This document shows positions 8,905 to 16,243 of a stretch of DNA of 64,000 bases, piece after piece. Location of the stretch: NCBI GenBank assembly GCA_946401725.1, contig CAMIVE010000003.1:28027-92026 (forward strand), read 5' to 3'. The translations under genes and the position numbers were made by a program. This DNA comes from an uncultured Bacteroidales bacterium (lineage in GTDB: Bacteria; Bacteroidota; Bacteroidia; Bacteroidales; P3). Numbering within the stretch: position 1 is the stretch's first letter; each line of letters starts with the position of its first letter. The notes under the pieces were generated by a model. It saw nothing but the letters and a program-made list of their open reading frames with translations. It ran no database searches and was not told the origin of the DNA.

Positions 8905-9459
8905 TTATTTCAACGATTGGGCAAAATCCAGAAGCGTGCCGTACCGGAAATCCACCAGATGGGGAGCCTCAGTGGCAACCTCGGGTTCGTCGCCCACCAG
9001 CACGGTGGTCATCCCTGCCCTGCGGCCGAACAGCATATCGCTCTTCGTGTCACCCACCATGACGGCTTCTCTCAGCCTGACCTCGGGGAAGTCCCTGCGT
9101 GCCTGAAGGGCCATCCCTATCGAAGGCTTCCGCATGAAGGAATGGGCACTTTTCAAAGCGGGACAATGGTAGATGCGGTCGATGCGACCACCGGCCGACT
9201 CCACCTGTTCCGTAAACCAGCGGTGGATGGTCTCCAGATCGCCTTCGCTCATCAGCCCCTTGCCTATCCCCTGCTGGTTGGTCACCATGAAGATATGGTC
9301 GAAGCGACGCGACAGTATCGCCATCGCCTCCAGCACGCCGTCAATCAGCCGGAACTCCTCCAGCCGCGTGACATAGCCGTCCATTATCCGCTCGTTCAGC
9401 ACGCCGTCACGGTCCAGAAAAAGCGTCGTCGCCTGCATAGGTGTACACCGTTGTTTCAT
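8905..9459 (-). CDS. HAD-IIIA family phosphatase, GmhB/HisB-like
   Basis: The product is about 184 aa. HAD motifs are complete: I LFLDRDGVLNE, II TNQQGIG, III (MRKPSIGM) and IV VGDTKSDM. This is the GmhB/HisB-N subfamily, which removes phosphate from sugar bisphosphates such as heptose-1,7-bisphosphate. The Cys/His zinc loop of classical GmhB (CxHx(n)CxC) is missing: only YHCPAL is seen before motif III. The substrate may therefore differ. Start choice is uncertain: GTG at 9471 overlaps the stop of the upstream glycosyltransferase by one base, ATG at 9459 is 12 bases inside, and ATG at 9438 is also possible. Confidence 0.82.
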   Translation of the reverse strand: MKQRCTPMQATTLFLDRDGVLNERIMDGYVTRLEEFRLIDGVLEAMAILSRRFDHIFMVTNQQGIGKGLMSEGDLETIHRWFTEQVESAGGRIDRIYHCPALKSAHSFMRKPSIGMALQARRDFPEVRLREAVMVGDTKSDMLFGRRAGMTTVLVGDEPEVATEAPHLVDFRYGTLLDFAQSLK

Positions 9460-9470
9460 AACGCCACTCA

Positions 9471-10415
9471 CTATTCAGCCGTTCCCAGCTCCTTCTCAAT
9501 CAGATAGGTGTTTCTTGTCGACGAGTTCCTGCAGATAAGCTCTCCGAGGAAACCTGCCAGGAAAAGCATGGCACCCAGAACGACAAACAGCATCGACAGG
9601 TAGAACCACACGCTGTTGGTCAATGCGATACGTCCGCAGAGACGCAGAATGCAGACCACCACCAGCGCCACAAAGCCGAGCAGGAAGCACCCCGAACCCA
9701 CCAGTCCGAAGAAATGCATCGGCTGCTTGCCGAATTTCGACATGAACATGATCGACATCAGATCCAGATAGCCGTTCACAAAACGGTTCAAGCCGAATTT
9801 GGTGACGCCGAACTCCCGTTTGCGGTGCTGCACCACCTTCTCGCCGATATTCGAGAAGCCGGCCCATTTGGCGATCACCGGGATGTAGCGGTGCATCTCG
9901 CCGTAGACCTCGATGCTTTTCACCACATCGCGGCGGTAAGCCTTCAGGCCGCAGTTGAAGTCGTGCAGCTTGATGCCCGACATCTTCCGAGTCGTCCAGT
10001 TGAAGAATTTCGAAGGGATATTCTTGGCCAACTTCGAATCGTAGCGTTTCTTCTTCCATCCGGACACCAGGTCGAAGCCCTCTTCCTTGATCATTTTGTA
10101 AAGTTCGGGCACCTCGTCGGGGCTGTCCTGCAGATCGGCATCCATCGTGATGACCACGTCGCCCTGGGCTTGGGCGAAGCCGACATTCAACGCGGCCGAC
10201 TTGCCGTAGTTGCGACGGAACTTCACCCCCTTGTAGCGGGGATTCCCTTTGTGCAGGTCCTCAATCACCTGCCACGAACGGTCCTTGCTCCCGTCGTCCA
10301 CCATGATTACCTCATAACTCAATCCGTGTTCGTTCATCACACGGTCAATCCACTCCGCCAGATGGGGCAACGATTCATCTTCGTTGAAAAGCGGTACAAC
10401 AATGCTTATATCCAT
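9471..10415 (-). CDS. GtrB/DPM1-like family 2 glycosyltransferase, membrane-bound
   Basis: The product has 314 aa. A GT-A domain occupies residues 1-230 (IVVPLFNEDES, VDDGSKDRS, metal-binding region MDADLQDSP, RRNYGKSAAL), followed by two transmembrane helices (about 230-260 and 268-298). This layout is that of enzymes moving a sugar from a nucleotide to polyprenyl phosphate, such as GtrB and ArnC. The acceptor is thus probably undecaprenyl phosphate at the inner face of the membrane. It shares an operon with the HAD phosphatase (1-nt overlap if GTG is used) and follows the DUF4199 gene by 59 bases. Confidence 0.9.
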   Translation of the reverse strand: MDISIVVPLFNEDESLPHLAEWIDRVMNEHGLSYEVIMVDDGSKDRSWQVIEDLHKGNPRYKGVKFRRNYGKSAALNVGFAQAQGDVVITMDADLQDSPDEVPELYKMIKEEGFDLVSGWKKKRYDSKLAKNIPSKFFNWTTRKMSGIKLHDFNCGLKAYRRDVVKSIEVYGEMHRYIPVIAKWAGFSNIGEKVVQHRKREFGVTKFGLNRFVNGYLDLMSIMFMSKFGKQPMHFFGLVGSGCFLLGFVALVVVCILRLCGRIALTNSVWFYLSMLFVVLGAMLFLAGFLGELICRNSSTRNTYLIEKELGTAE

Positions 10416-10474
10416 AGTTTGATGTTTATTTTCAATTATTTTTTGTATGTCAATTCAAGTTTTGATGTGCTAGT

Positions 10475-11038
10475 TCAACTCCCCTTTTTACTCCCCTTTT
10501 TATAAACCACATTCTTCTCCGTCCGGAACAGCAGTGCCGCCACAAAAGCGGTCATGATACTCATCACGGCCGTCAGGAAGGCACCGATCAGCGCCCACGT
10601 CCAGGTCTTGTAAGTCTTCATCACGGCGATCGTATGCGCCTTCTCCTCCGGCGTGCCGTTACCGTGCAACTCCCCATCCACAAACTGTTTCATGCATCGT
10701 CCGGGAAACTCCGTGTCAATCACACCACCATACAGCCACAGGAACAGGCCGTACACCGCTGCCGCCACTACGCCCAATCCCAGCCCGTAGAGCATCAGCT
10801 CCTTGAAGAAAACCTTCCCTTCCGGCAGCCGCTGTCTGTAACGGTAGGCAAAGAACAGCGTGGCGGCGAGCAACGCCAAATCCGTATATAGCGTATGAGG
10901 AACATCGATAGGGTAATAGATCAGCTTCATAAAAAGCACCACAAAGGCCAAAAACAGCCCCGTGAAAAGCCCGTCACGAAGATAAGCGACCCTGTATCGC
11001 CCATAGATGTCTGATTGATATCTTCTTATAAATTTCAT
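10475..11038 (-). CDS. DUF4199 family membrane protein
   Basis: The product has 187 aa with four hydrophobic segments (about 24-43, 50-66, 83-105, 148-172) and a basic tail (KKGSKKGS). The arrangement matches DUF4199, a Bacteroidota family of unknown function that is often encoded beside a GtrB-type glycosyltransferase, as here. It is the first gene of the minus-strand run 8.4-11.0 kb; upstream begins the repeat-rich gap. Confidence 0.8.
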   Translation of the reverse strand: MKFIRRYQSDIYGRYRVAYLRDGLFTGLFLAFVVLFMKLIYYPIDVPHTLYTDLALLAATLFFAYRYRQRLPEGKVFFKELMLYGLGLGVVAAAVYGLFLWLYGGVIDTEFPGRCMKQFVDGELHGNGTPEEKAHTIAVMKTYKTWTWALIGAFLTAVMSIMTAFVAALLFRTEKNVVYKKGSKKGS

Positions 11039-11164
11039 TGCACAGAATTACGCTTTGCAAAATTACTATTTTTTTTGAAAAGATAAGAAGGTTTTTTACT
11101 ATTGGTAACGAATTATAAAATATAGCAAACCTTTTTGCCGTCGCTCACTTCCCTTTTCCATTAC

Positions 11165-11306
11165 AAAAAGACAGAAGACAGAAGACAGTTGACGACAAAA
11201 AAATGGTTGTGCCGGATTTGCAACCGGGAACGCGGACGGCCCGTCCGCATCAGTCATGCCGGATTTCCAATCCGTTTCAAGTCACTTACCCTTGAAACCG
11301 CGTACG
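11165..11306. repeat. Left inverted repeat of the 11.2-17.7 kb island
   Basis: The first 27 bases (11165-11191) are the exact reverse complement of 17658-17684, and 11261-11306 match the reverse complement of 17511-17556 at 44 of 46 positions. Between them lies a REP-like unit with the palindrome GCGGACGG-C-CCGTCCGC (11232-11248). A hairpin TTTCAAG/CTTGAAA is also inside. The gap 11039-11558 holds no gene; it consists of this repeat, further palindromes and a terminator. Confidence 0.85.
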
Positions 11307-11335
11307 ACTCTTTGGGGAGAGACATCATCCTTGTT

Positions 11336-11358
11336 GTGCCGGATTTGCAATCCGGCAC
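11336..11358. repeat. REP-like palindrome
   Basis: A perfect 10-bp stem, GTGCCGGATT/AATCCGGCAC, with a 3-nt loop TGC. A partial copy of the same motif (CGGATTTGCAATCCG) follows about 15 bases later. It belongs to the same family as the units at 13433, 14816, 16055 and 17540-17656. Confidence 0.8.
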
Positions 11359-11423
11359 AGATTATTATACGGATTTGCAATCCGCGTTCCCTGTTACCAA
11401 TCCGACATAACCAAAACATAACT

Positions 11424-11452
11424 AAAAAACCGCCTCGAGGACGGGGCGGTTT
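11424..11452 (-). terminator. Rho-independent terminator on the minus strand
   Basis: Read on the minus strand, AACCGCC (51-45) pairs with GGCGGTT (34-28), the loop region is short and partly paired, and TTTTTAG follows. It would end transcripts coming from the DUF6266 remnant or the WKNG lipoprotein. The first half of the same sequence occurs again at 16072-16107. Confidence 0.7.
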
Positions 11453-11558
11453 GGTTGTCATGGAAGTAATAGTAGTTTTTTTAGCGTGTCCTCCTTTTTA
11501 TTATGAGGACTTAATGAGTTCTTGGTGAGTTCTTTCCCTTCACAGTTGGAGGAAGGGA

Positions 11559-11824
11559 TTAGAGCTGGAAGTTGCCCATGTAGAGAGAGTCGGACGTTTC
11601 GGGGCTGTCGTTGCGCCGCATGGCGAAGTAGACCTCGATAGTGTCGCCGGTCCAGGAGGAGGGCAGCGAGACGGAAGCCTGACGGGTGGAACGGTCGGAA
11701 GCTTCGGAGTCGTAGATAGACACCTTTTTGTCCTTGTTGTAGACAAGGAACATGGCCTTGTCGGTTTCGAGGGCGTTGCCGATGCCGGAGTTGTCGGTCC
11801 AAGAGAACGAAGTATTGATTATTT
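11559..11824 (-). pseudogene. C-terminal remnant of a DUF6266 family gene
   Basis: The minus-strand frame ending at TAA 11559 reads FSWTDNSGIGNALETDKAM, then FLVYNKDKKVSIY, and ends SDSLYMGNFQL. The FSWTDNSG...DKAMxLVYN core is typical of the C-terminal half of DUF6266 proteins, which are normally about 200 aa. Upstream, the frame runs into the end of the WKNG lipoprotein without the N-terminal half. Base composition drops sharply in GC at 11820-11825, so the front half was probably replaced by incoming DNA. Only about 88 codons survive. Confidence 0.7.
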
Positions 11825-13006
11825 CTATTTTCCGGCATTGTTATTTAATCTAATTAAATTGGTGGGAGAGAATTCTGTTTTCCCATCATATTTCCAAACA
11901 GCCCATAGAGATCCTCGACAGCTAGAACCTCCTATATAGACAGTATTGTCATTAGAAAATACTGCTGCATCTTGGAACATATCATTTAAAAATACGTATT
12001 TTCCATCTACCCAAGCGACAGCACTTCCTGAACACTTAGTACTCTGCTCGTCATGAGCATGACCTCCAACAAACACTCTCCCATCGGAGGTTTGCGTTAC
12101 CGAGTATGCACTACTCATACTTTCTGCTTTTTCCAAATTTAGTAATTCCCCATTTTTCCATAAAAATGCTTTACCCTCAAGAGCTCCCACAGCGAGAATG
12201 TCTCCTTTGGGGGAAACAAAAAGAGCCTTGGCCTCTCCTCCTCTATAACTTAATCTTGTTAATTCACCATTTTTCCAAAGACATGGGTAAGTCATATCTA
12301 CATAACGGAGCGACTCATTGATTTTCACTTGCGTCTTTTGTTTTTCATTTCCCAACACATAAACATCGCCATCTCGAACAATAATAGAGTTGGCAAAACC
12401 TCTTTTGCCTAAACTCTCAACTTTGCCATTTTTCCAGATGGCAACAGAATCATTTTTAGAGCCTGCAAGATAAACATCATTTCCATCAACAAAAACATAA
12501 TTCGCACTAAAATCACCTAAATGTTGACGTTCCCCATTTTTCCATAAAACTGTTTTTTTAGCAAAAGTAGAAATATAAGCATTCTCGTCGGTTGCAACTA
12601 TTCGATTGGCTTCTTTTATAGGAAGTATTTGTTTTTCTCCATCTTTCCACAAATAAACTTTCGAAGAATCCTGTTCGGTAATAGTCACATATATATCTTT
12701 TTCTGAAACGAATATCGATGTGGCTTTATTAAAATTCCCCATACTACCTATCTTCTGTGCAACACCGTTTTTCCATAGTGTAGGCACATCGGTTTCAGAA
12801 GTACCACTGCACATACTTCCTACAGCATAAACGTCATTTCCTGACACATAGATAGCGTTTACATCATTAAATATTTCGTCATCAGACACAGTAGAAACTT
12901 TATCTTTGTTTTCACTATTTAAATTGAAACAAGATAAGAATACTAAACAAAAAAATGCGAAAAAAGAAACTTGGTTATTTTTTTTAAAAATAGAAATTGT
13001 TTTCAT
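11825..13006 (-). CDS. Lipoprotein with WKNG repeats, probable beta-propeller
   Basis: The product has 393 aa with a lipoprotein signal (LVFLSC, Cys about 26). The rest is built of about eight repeats of roughly 45 aa, each with a pattern like V-D/S-G-N-D-V-Y-V-x-G followed by xLWKNGxxxxLG; variants are LWKDG, AWVDG and WKYDG. This looks like a beta-propeller exposed on the cell surface or in the periplasm; ligand unknown. The gene is clearly more AT-rich than its neighbours and abuts a truncated DUF6266 gene, which suggests recent acquisition. It is transcribed alone from the box at 13098. Confidence 0.8.
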   Translation of the reverse strand: MKTISIFKKNNQVSFFAFFCLVFLSCFNLNSENKDKVSTVSDDEIFNDVNAIYVSGNDVYAVGSMCSGTSETDVPTLWKNGVAQKIGSMGNFNKATSIFVSEKDIYVTITEQDSSKVYLWKDGEKQILPIKEANRIVATDENAYISTFAKKTVLWKNGERQHLGDFSANYVFVDGNDVYLAGSKNDSVAIWKNGKVESLGKRGFANSIIVRDGDVYVLGNEKQKTQVKINESLRYVDMTYPCLWKNGELTRLSYRGGEAKALFVSPKGDILAVGALEGKAFLWKNGELLNLEKAESMSSAYSVTQTSDGRVFVGGHAHDEQSTKCSGSAVAWVDGKYVFLNDMFQDAAVFSNDNTVYIGGSSCRGSLWAVWKYDGKTEFSPTNLIRLNNNAGK

Positions 13007-13097
13007 AATAAACCAGTGGGTTCTATTAATTCACTTTTATCGGCCAATGTTGGCAGAACCCATAAACCCACTTGCCCGATTTGTCACTTTGACGACG

Positions 13098-13105
13098 CAA
13101 AGATA
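13098..13105 (-). promoter_or_regulatory. Putative -7 box (TATCTTTG) for the WKNG lipoprotein
   Basis: The minus-strand sequence TATCTTTG fits TAnnTTTG. The leader to the ATG at 13006 would be about 87 nt and contains an 8-bp inverted repeat (TGGGTTCT at 13017-13024, AGAACCCA at 13055-13062). I see no clear -33 element. Confidence 0.45.
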
Positions 13106-13115
13106 CAACTTTTTC

Positions 13116-13421
13116 TTAAATCTTGGAAATAATTTTACATTTCCATTCGAATGACCACTCGTTGTATGGGCGGCGACCAAGTCCTTCAACACTGTACAGT
13201 CGAAAAATTTCCACACATTCCGCCACATTATGATCATTGACACCTAACTCCCAGATTCTTGAGACATACTGTACCCTGACTGAGTCATTTGTATGGCCTT
13301 CAATCGATCTTCCAATATGTGCCTTTTTCTCATAATAATACCCCGAAAGTTTTTTGTCCAACTTTCGGGGTTCATTACAAAGGCCAGCTATCTCTTTTTT
13401 TTCCTTATATATCAAACACAC
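13116..13421 (-). CDS. Short reading frame, possible gene fragment
   Basis: An open frame of 101 codons. From about residue 30 it reads like real protein (GHTNDSVRVQYVSRIWELG, then HNVAECVEIFRLYSVEGLG), but I do not recognise a family and its first 30 codons run through a strong hairpin at 13341-13370. It may be the C-terminal remnant of a lost gene. Nothing else that looks coding is in the 13007-13558 gap. Confidence 0.3.
   Translation of the reverse strand: MCLIYKEKKEIAGLCNEPRKLDKKLSGYYYEKKAHIGRSIEGHTNDSVRVQYVSRIWELGVNDHNVAECVEIFRLYSVEGLGRRPYNEWSFEWKCKIISKI
13341..13370. other. Strong hairpin
   Basis: An 11-bp perfect stem, CCCCGAAAGTT/AACTTTCGGGG, with an 8-nt loop; the flanking A-T pair makes 12. 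There is no T-run on either strand, so it is not a classical terminator, although it could stop or stabilise the transcript of the TPR gene that ends at 13559. Confidence 0.6.
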
Positions 13422-13432
13422 TTATCTCCGTT

Positions 13433-13520
13433 ATGCCGGATTTGTAATCCGACATCATTTATTATCAGGATTTCCAATCCGCCACACAAACCGCCGCTGT
13501 CCCACCTGTCCGTTATGTCA
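13433..13520. repeat. Degenerate REP-like units
   Basis: Two diverged copies of the CGGATTTnnAATCCG motif (ATGCCGGATTTGTAATCCGACAT and AGGATTTCCAATCCGCC) and a partial third (ATGTCAGATTTGTAAC), downstream of the TPR gene. Confidence 0.6.
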
Positions 13521-13558
13521 GATTTGTAACTTATGTATAGTTCCCTGAATTCTATGAA

Positions 13559-14788
13559 TTACTGCTTCAGAAGCTGTTCGCGGCGGACCTGGATGGCCTG
13601 AGCCTCTTTCAGCATATCAAACCGGGTATACGTGATCTCAAGAGCGCTCAGTGCGTTGTATAGGTTCGCACGCAGGTAGGCTTTCTCGTTGGCGTCGGTC
13701 AGACCGTCGATGTAAGCCACAGCCTTCTCCAAATAGGGTATCGACTGGCGGAACAGTTCTTGGGCCTCCTTGTTCAGTTTTTCATACTGACCAGTCTTCG
13801 AATCGTCAAAAGGATCGATGGCATTGGCGGCATTGATCTTGTCGGCAGCGCGGTTGTAGTACATACTACCGAGGCTGAAATTGGCTTCAAACTGGTTGGG
13901 CTTCAGCCTCAGGCTCTCGTTGTACTTGGCAATGGCGCCGTCATAATCGCCACTCCGTTCTAAAACGCCGGCCGCAAGAACCAACACCTTGGGATACAAC
14001 ACGACGGAATCCTTGGTCATCCTAAGAGCCGTGTTGATCTGCTCCTTGCTCTTCTCCACATTGTTGAACAGCAGGTAGCCCTCGGCCAACATTAGGTAGG
14101 CGTAGTAGTCGGTCTTACAGTTGCTTACATAGGTTTTGGCAACCTTCATAGCATTGGCTCTGTCGTTTTTCTCCTTGTGGATCCTGAAAAGAGTCGAATA
14201 CACATAGTTGTTATCAGTCTTACCCATCACCATCTGGTTGAAGTGCTTGAGGGTGTTTACCGTATCCCGTGTGGCCAACGAGCACACGCCGGCGATGAGC
14301 ATGGCATCCTGCGCATAATTGCTATTACCCGATTTGTTGAATCCCACAATCGATTTCTCGGCAAACTCAATAGCCTTGGAATATTTCATTCCATTGTAGG
14401 CCTCATAAGCTTGATTATAGTATTCTTGGGCTACAAAATTGAGCACCTGGTTTACCAGCGATTCGAACTCCTTTTTGGTATCCAGACGCTGGCACTCGAG
14501 GGCAGCGCTGTAGGACTGTTCTGCCCAGTCGGGAGCGAGATTTCTGTATTTTTCTTTCTCGCTACCACCGATTTGCGAATAGATCAAGGCTTTGTAGCAC
14601 CAAGTCTTCGCGTCGCCCTTGGTGTCCTCGTGCAGACAGGCGGCGTCGATCTGGGATTTGGCCTTGTCCAGGTAGCCCTTTCTCATGTCCGTGAAAGCCC
14701 CCCACACATTCTGCGACTGTGCACCGGCGGTCAGTGCGAATGCTGCAAAGACGGCAGTCATCAAAAACTTTTTCATTTTGTTATTCAT
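13559..14788 (-). CDS. Exported tetratricopeptide-repeat protein
   Basis: The product has 409 aa with a signal peptide (KKFLMTAVFAAFALTAGAQ) and helical repeats through the rest; typical TPR units are seen near YYNQAYEAYNGMKYSKAIEFAEKS and GDYDGAIAKYNESLRLKPN. It probably resides in the periplasm as a scaffold for protein contacts; no enzymatic domain is visible. ATG 14788 and ATG 14776 are both possible starts and leave the signal peptide intact. It lies inside the repeat-bounded island; REP-like units flank it on both sides. Confidence 0.85.
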   Translation of the reverse strand: MNNKMKKFLMTAVFAAFALTAGAQSQNVWGAFTDMRKGYLDKAKSQIDAACLHEDTKGDAKTWCYKALIYSQIGGSEKEKYRNLAPDWAEQSYSAALECQRLDTKKEFESLVNQVLNFVAQEYYNQAYEAYNGMKYSKAIEFAEKSIVGFNKSGNSNYAQDAMLIAGVCSLATRDTVNTLKHFNQMVMGKTDNNYVYSTLFRIHKEKNDRANAMKVAKTYVSNCKTDYYAYLMLAEGYLLFNNVEKSKEQINTALRMTKDSVVLYPKVLVLAAGVLERSGDYDGAIAKYNESLRLKPNQFEANFSLGSMYYNRAADKINAANAIDPFDDSKTGQYEKLNKEAQELFRQSIPYLEKAVAYIDGLTDANEKAYLRANLYNALSALEITYTRFDMLKEAQAIQVRREQLLKQ

Positions 14789-14815
14789 ATGTATTAATAG
14801 TATCGTTTCCTAGTT

Positions 14816-14890
14816 GTGCCGGATTGCAAATCCGGCATAACTGATGCGGACGGGCCGTCCGCGTTCCCGGTTGCAAATCCGACATAACTG
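14816..14890. repeat. REP-like composite unit
   Basis: It contains GTGCCGGATTGCAAATCCGGCAT, then the 17-nt palindrome GCGGACGG-G-CCGTCCGC (14846-14862), then GGTTGCAAATCCGACATAAC. The order and orientation are those of the right-hand island repeat. Confidence 0.8.
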
Positions 14891-14898
14891 GCCAATTG

Positions 14899-15879
14899 CT
14901 ATTCATTGGCTTTGTTTCTCCAGTATCGGGCTTTCTCGGAGTCTTTGGCTACGCCCTCGCCGTTTTCATAGCACTCGGCCAAATTTTTCATGGCTATGGT
15001 GTCTCCGTTGTTGGCGGCTTTGATGAACAATTCCACAGCCTTAGTCGGATCCTTGGCTACACCGAGCCCATATCTGTAGCACCACCCGAGGTTGTTTTGT
15101 GCAGAGGGATAACCTTTGTTTGCTGCCTTGGTGTACCATTCAACGGCTTTCACCTGGTCCTTTGTCACGCCTTCCCCGTCTTCATAGCTTATCGCAACTT
15201 CATACTGCGATTCGACATGGCCTTGCTCGGCGGCTTTCAGGAACCACTCGAAGGCTTTGGTGTTGTTCTTGCCTACGCCGTTCCCGTAATAGTAGCATGC
15301 TCCAAGATAGTACTGGGCTTCGTCATAACTTTGTTCGGCGGATTTCATGAACCACTCGAAGGCTTTGGTGTAGTCTCTGGTCACTCCGCGTCCGAAATAG
15401 TAGCAGTAGCCAAGTTTGAATTGGGCATATTTCGACTTTTGCGCTGCGGATCGTGTCAGCCATTCTACTGCCTTTGCCCTGTCCTGTGCAACGCCATCGC
15501 CAGACATGTAGCACTCGGCAAGATAATATTGTGCATCAGGGTCGCCTTGCTGGGCGGCTTTCTTAAACCATTCAAATGCCTTCGCTGAGTTCTGTTCCAC
15601 CCCGTATCCGTCGTAGTATAAAAAAGCAAGGTCGTACTGGGCGTCGATATCGCCATTCTCGGCGGCTTTCGTATACCACTTCACGGCCAAATCCATGTTC
15701 TTTTCCACTCCACTTCCGAATTCGTAGCACTGGGCAAGCGCGTATTGTGCGCTGGGGTCACCCTTTTCGGCGGCGGTTTTGCATTTCATGAAGTTCTCCT
15801 GAGGCGTCTGCGCCTCGACAGGTACGGCAATCATGGTGATGACTACCAGAAGTATTAAGGCTATTAGCTTTTTCATCAT
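14899..15879 (-). CDS. Exported Sel1-repeat protein
   Basis: The product has 326 aa with a signal peptide ending near PVEAQ and about eight consecutive 36-aa Sel1-like repeats of the form A(A/E)xGxxxAQYxLxxCYxxGxGVxxDxxKAxxWxxK. Sel1 repeats form a solenoid used for protein-protein contacts, and in bacteria often occur in secreted or periplasmic adaptor proteins. Its partner is unknown. The start could be either of two adjacent ATGs (15879 or 15876). REP-like units lie on both sides. Confidence 0.9.
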   Translation of the reverse strand: MMKKLIALILLVVITMIAVPVEAQTPQENFMKCKTAAEKGDPSAQYALAQCYEFGSGVEKNMDLAVKWYTKAAENGDIDAQYDLAFLYYDGYGVEQNSAKAFEWFKKAAQQGDPDAQYYLAECYMSGDGVAQDRAKAVEWLTRSAAQKSKYAQFKLGYCYYFGRGVTRDYTKAFEWFMKSAEQSYDEAQYYLGACYYYGNGVGKNNTKAFEWFLKAAEQGHVESQYEVAISYEDGEGVTKDQVKAVEWYTKAANKGYPSAQNNLGWCYRYGLGVAKDPTKAVELFIKAANNGDTIAMKNLAECYENGEGVAKDSEKARYWRNKANE

Positions 15880-16054
15880 TATTTGTTATATGTTGTTTCC
15901 AAAAAAAACTATCAAGAATCTGTTTCAAAATATAACTCCCAAACCTTCATATTATTGTGTCAATCAATCTTTTTTTCTATATAAAACTATCAATCCGCAA
16001 AAATTCATTTTTTCAATAGATGTTTATTGTTAATTCGGATTGGTCATTCTCTTT

Positions 16055-16107
16055 GTTCCGGATTGGAAATCCGGCATAACCAAAACATAACTAAAAAACC
16101 GCCTCGA
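16055..16107. repeat. REP-like palindrome plus truncated copy of the 11.4 kb terminator region
   Basis: TTCCGGATTGGAAATCCGG is followed by about 36 bases (16072-16107) that duplicate 11403-11438 almost exactly and include ACCGCCTCGA, the first half of the terminator stem; the second half is missing. The rest of the 15880-16213 gap is AT-rich with no gene. Confidence 0.75.
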
Positions 16108-16185
16108 CCAGATATATATTGAGGTAAAAAATCCACAGTTTTTATTAAAAACTGCTGATAAAAATCCGCAATTTTGCAATAAAAA

Positions 16186-16216
16186 TTTGTCAAATCAAAG
16201 AAAATGAGTATTTTTG
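16186..16216 (+). promoter_or_regulatory. Bacteroidota-type promoter
   Basis: TTTG at 16186-16189 (-33) and TATTTTTG at 16209-16216 (-7, consensus TAnnTTTG) are separated by exactly 19 bases. It drives the ATPase gene, whose ATG is 28 bases past the -7 box. Confidence 0.75.
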
Positions 16217-16243
16217 CATATCGAAAAAACAGTTGTTCTGGAT

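Noticed and set aside
13341..13370. Hairpin as a rho-independent terminator
   Set aside because: No T-run follows the stem on either strand.
16214..16243. TTG start for the ATPase gene
   Set aside because: It lies within the -7 box of a consensus promoter; the ATG at 16244 is better.
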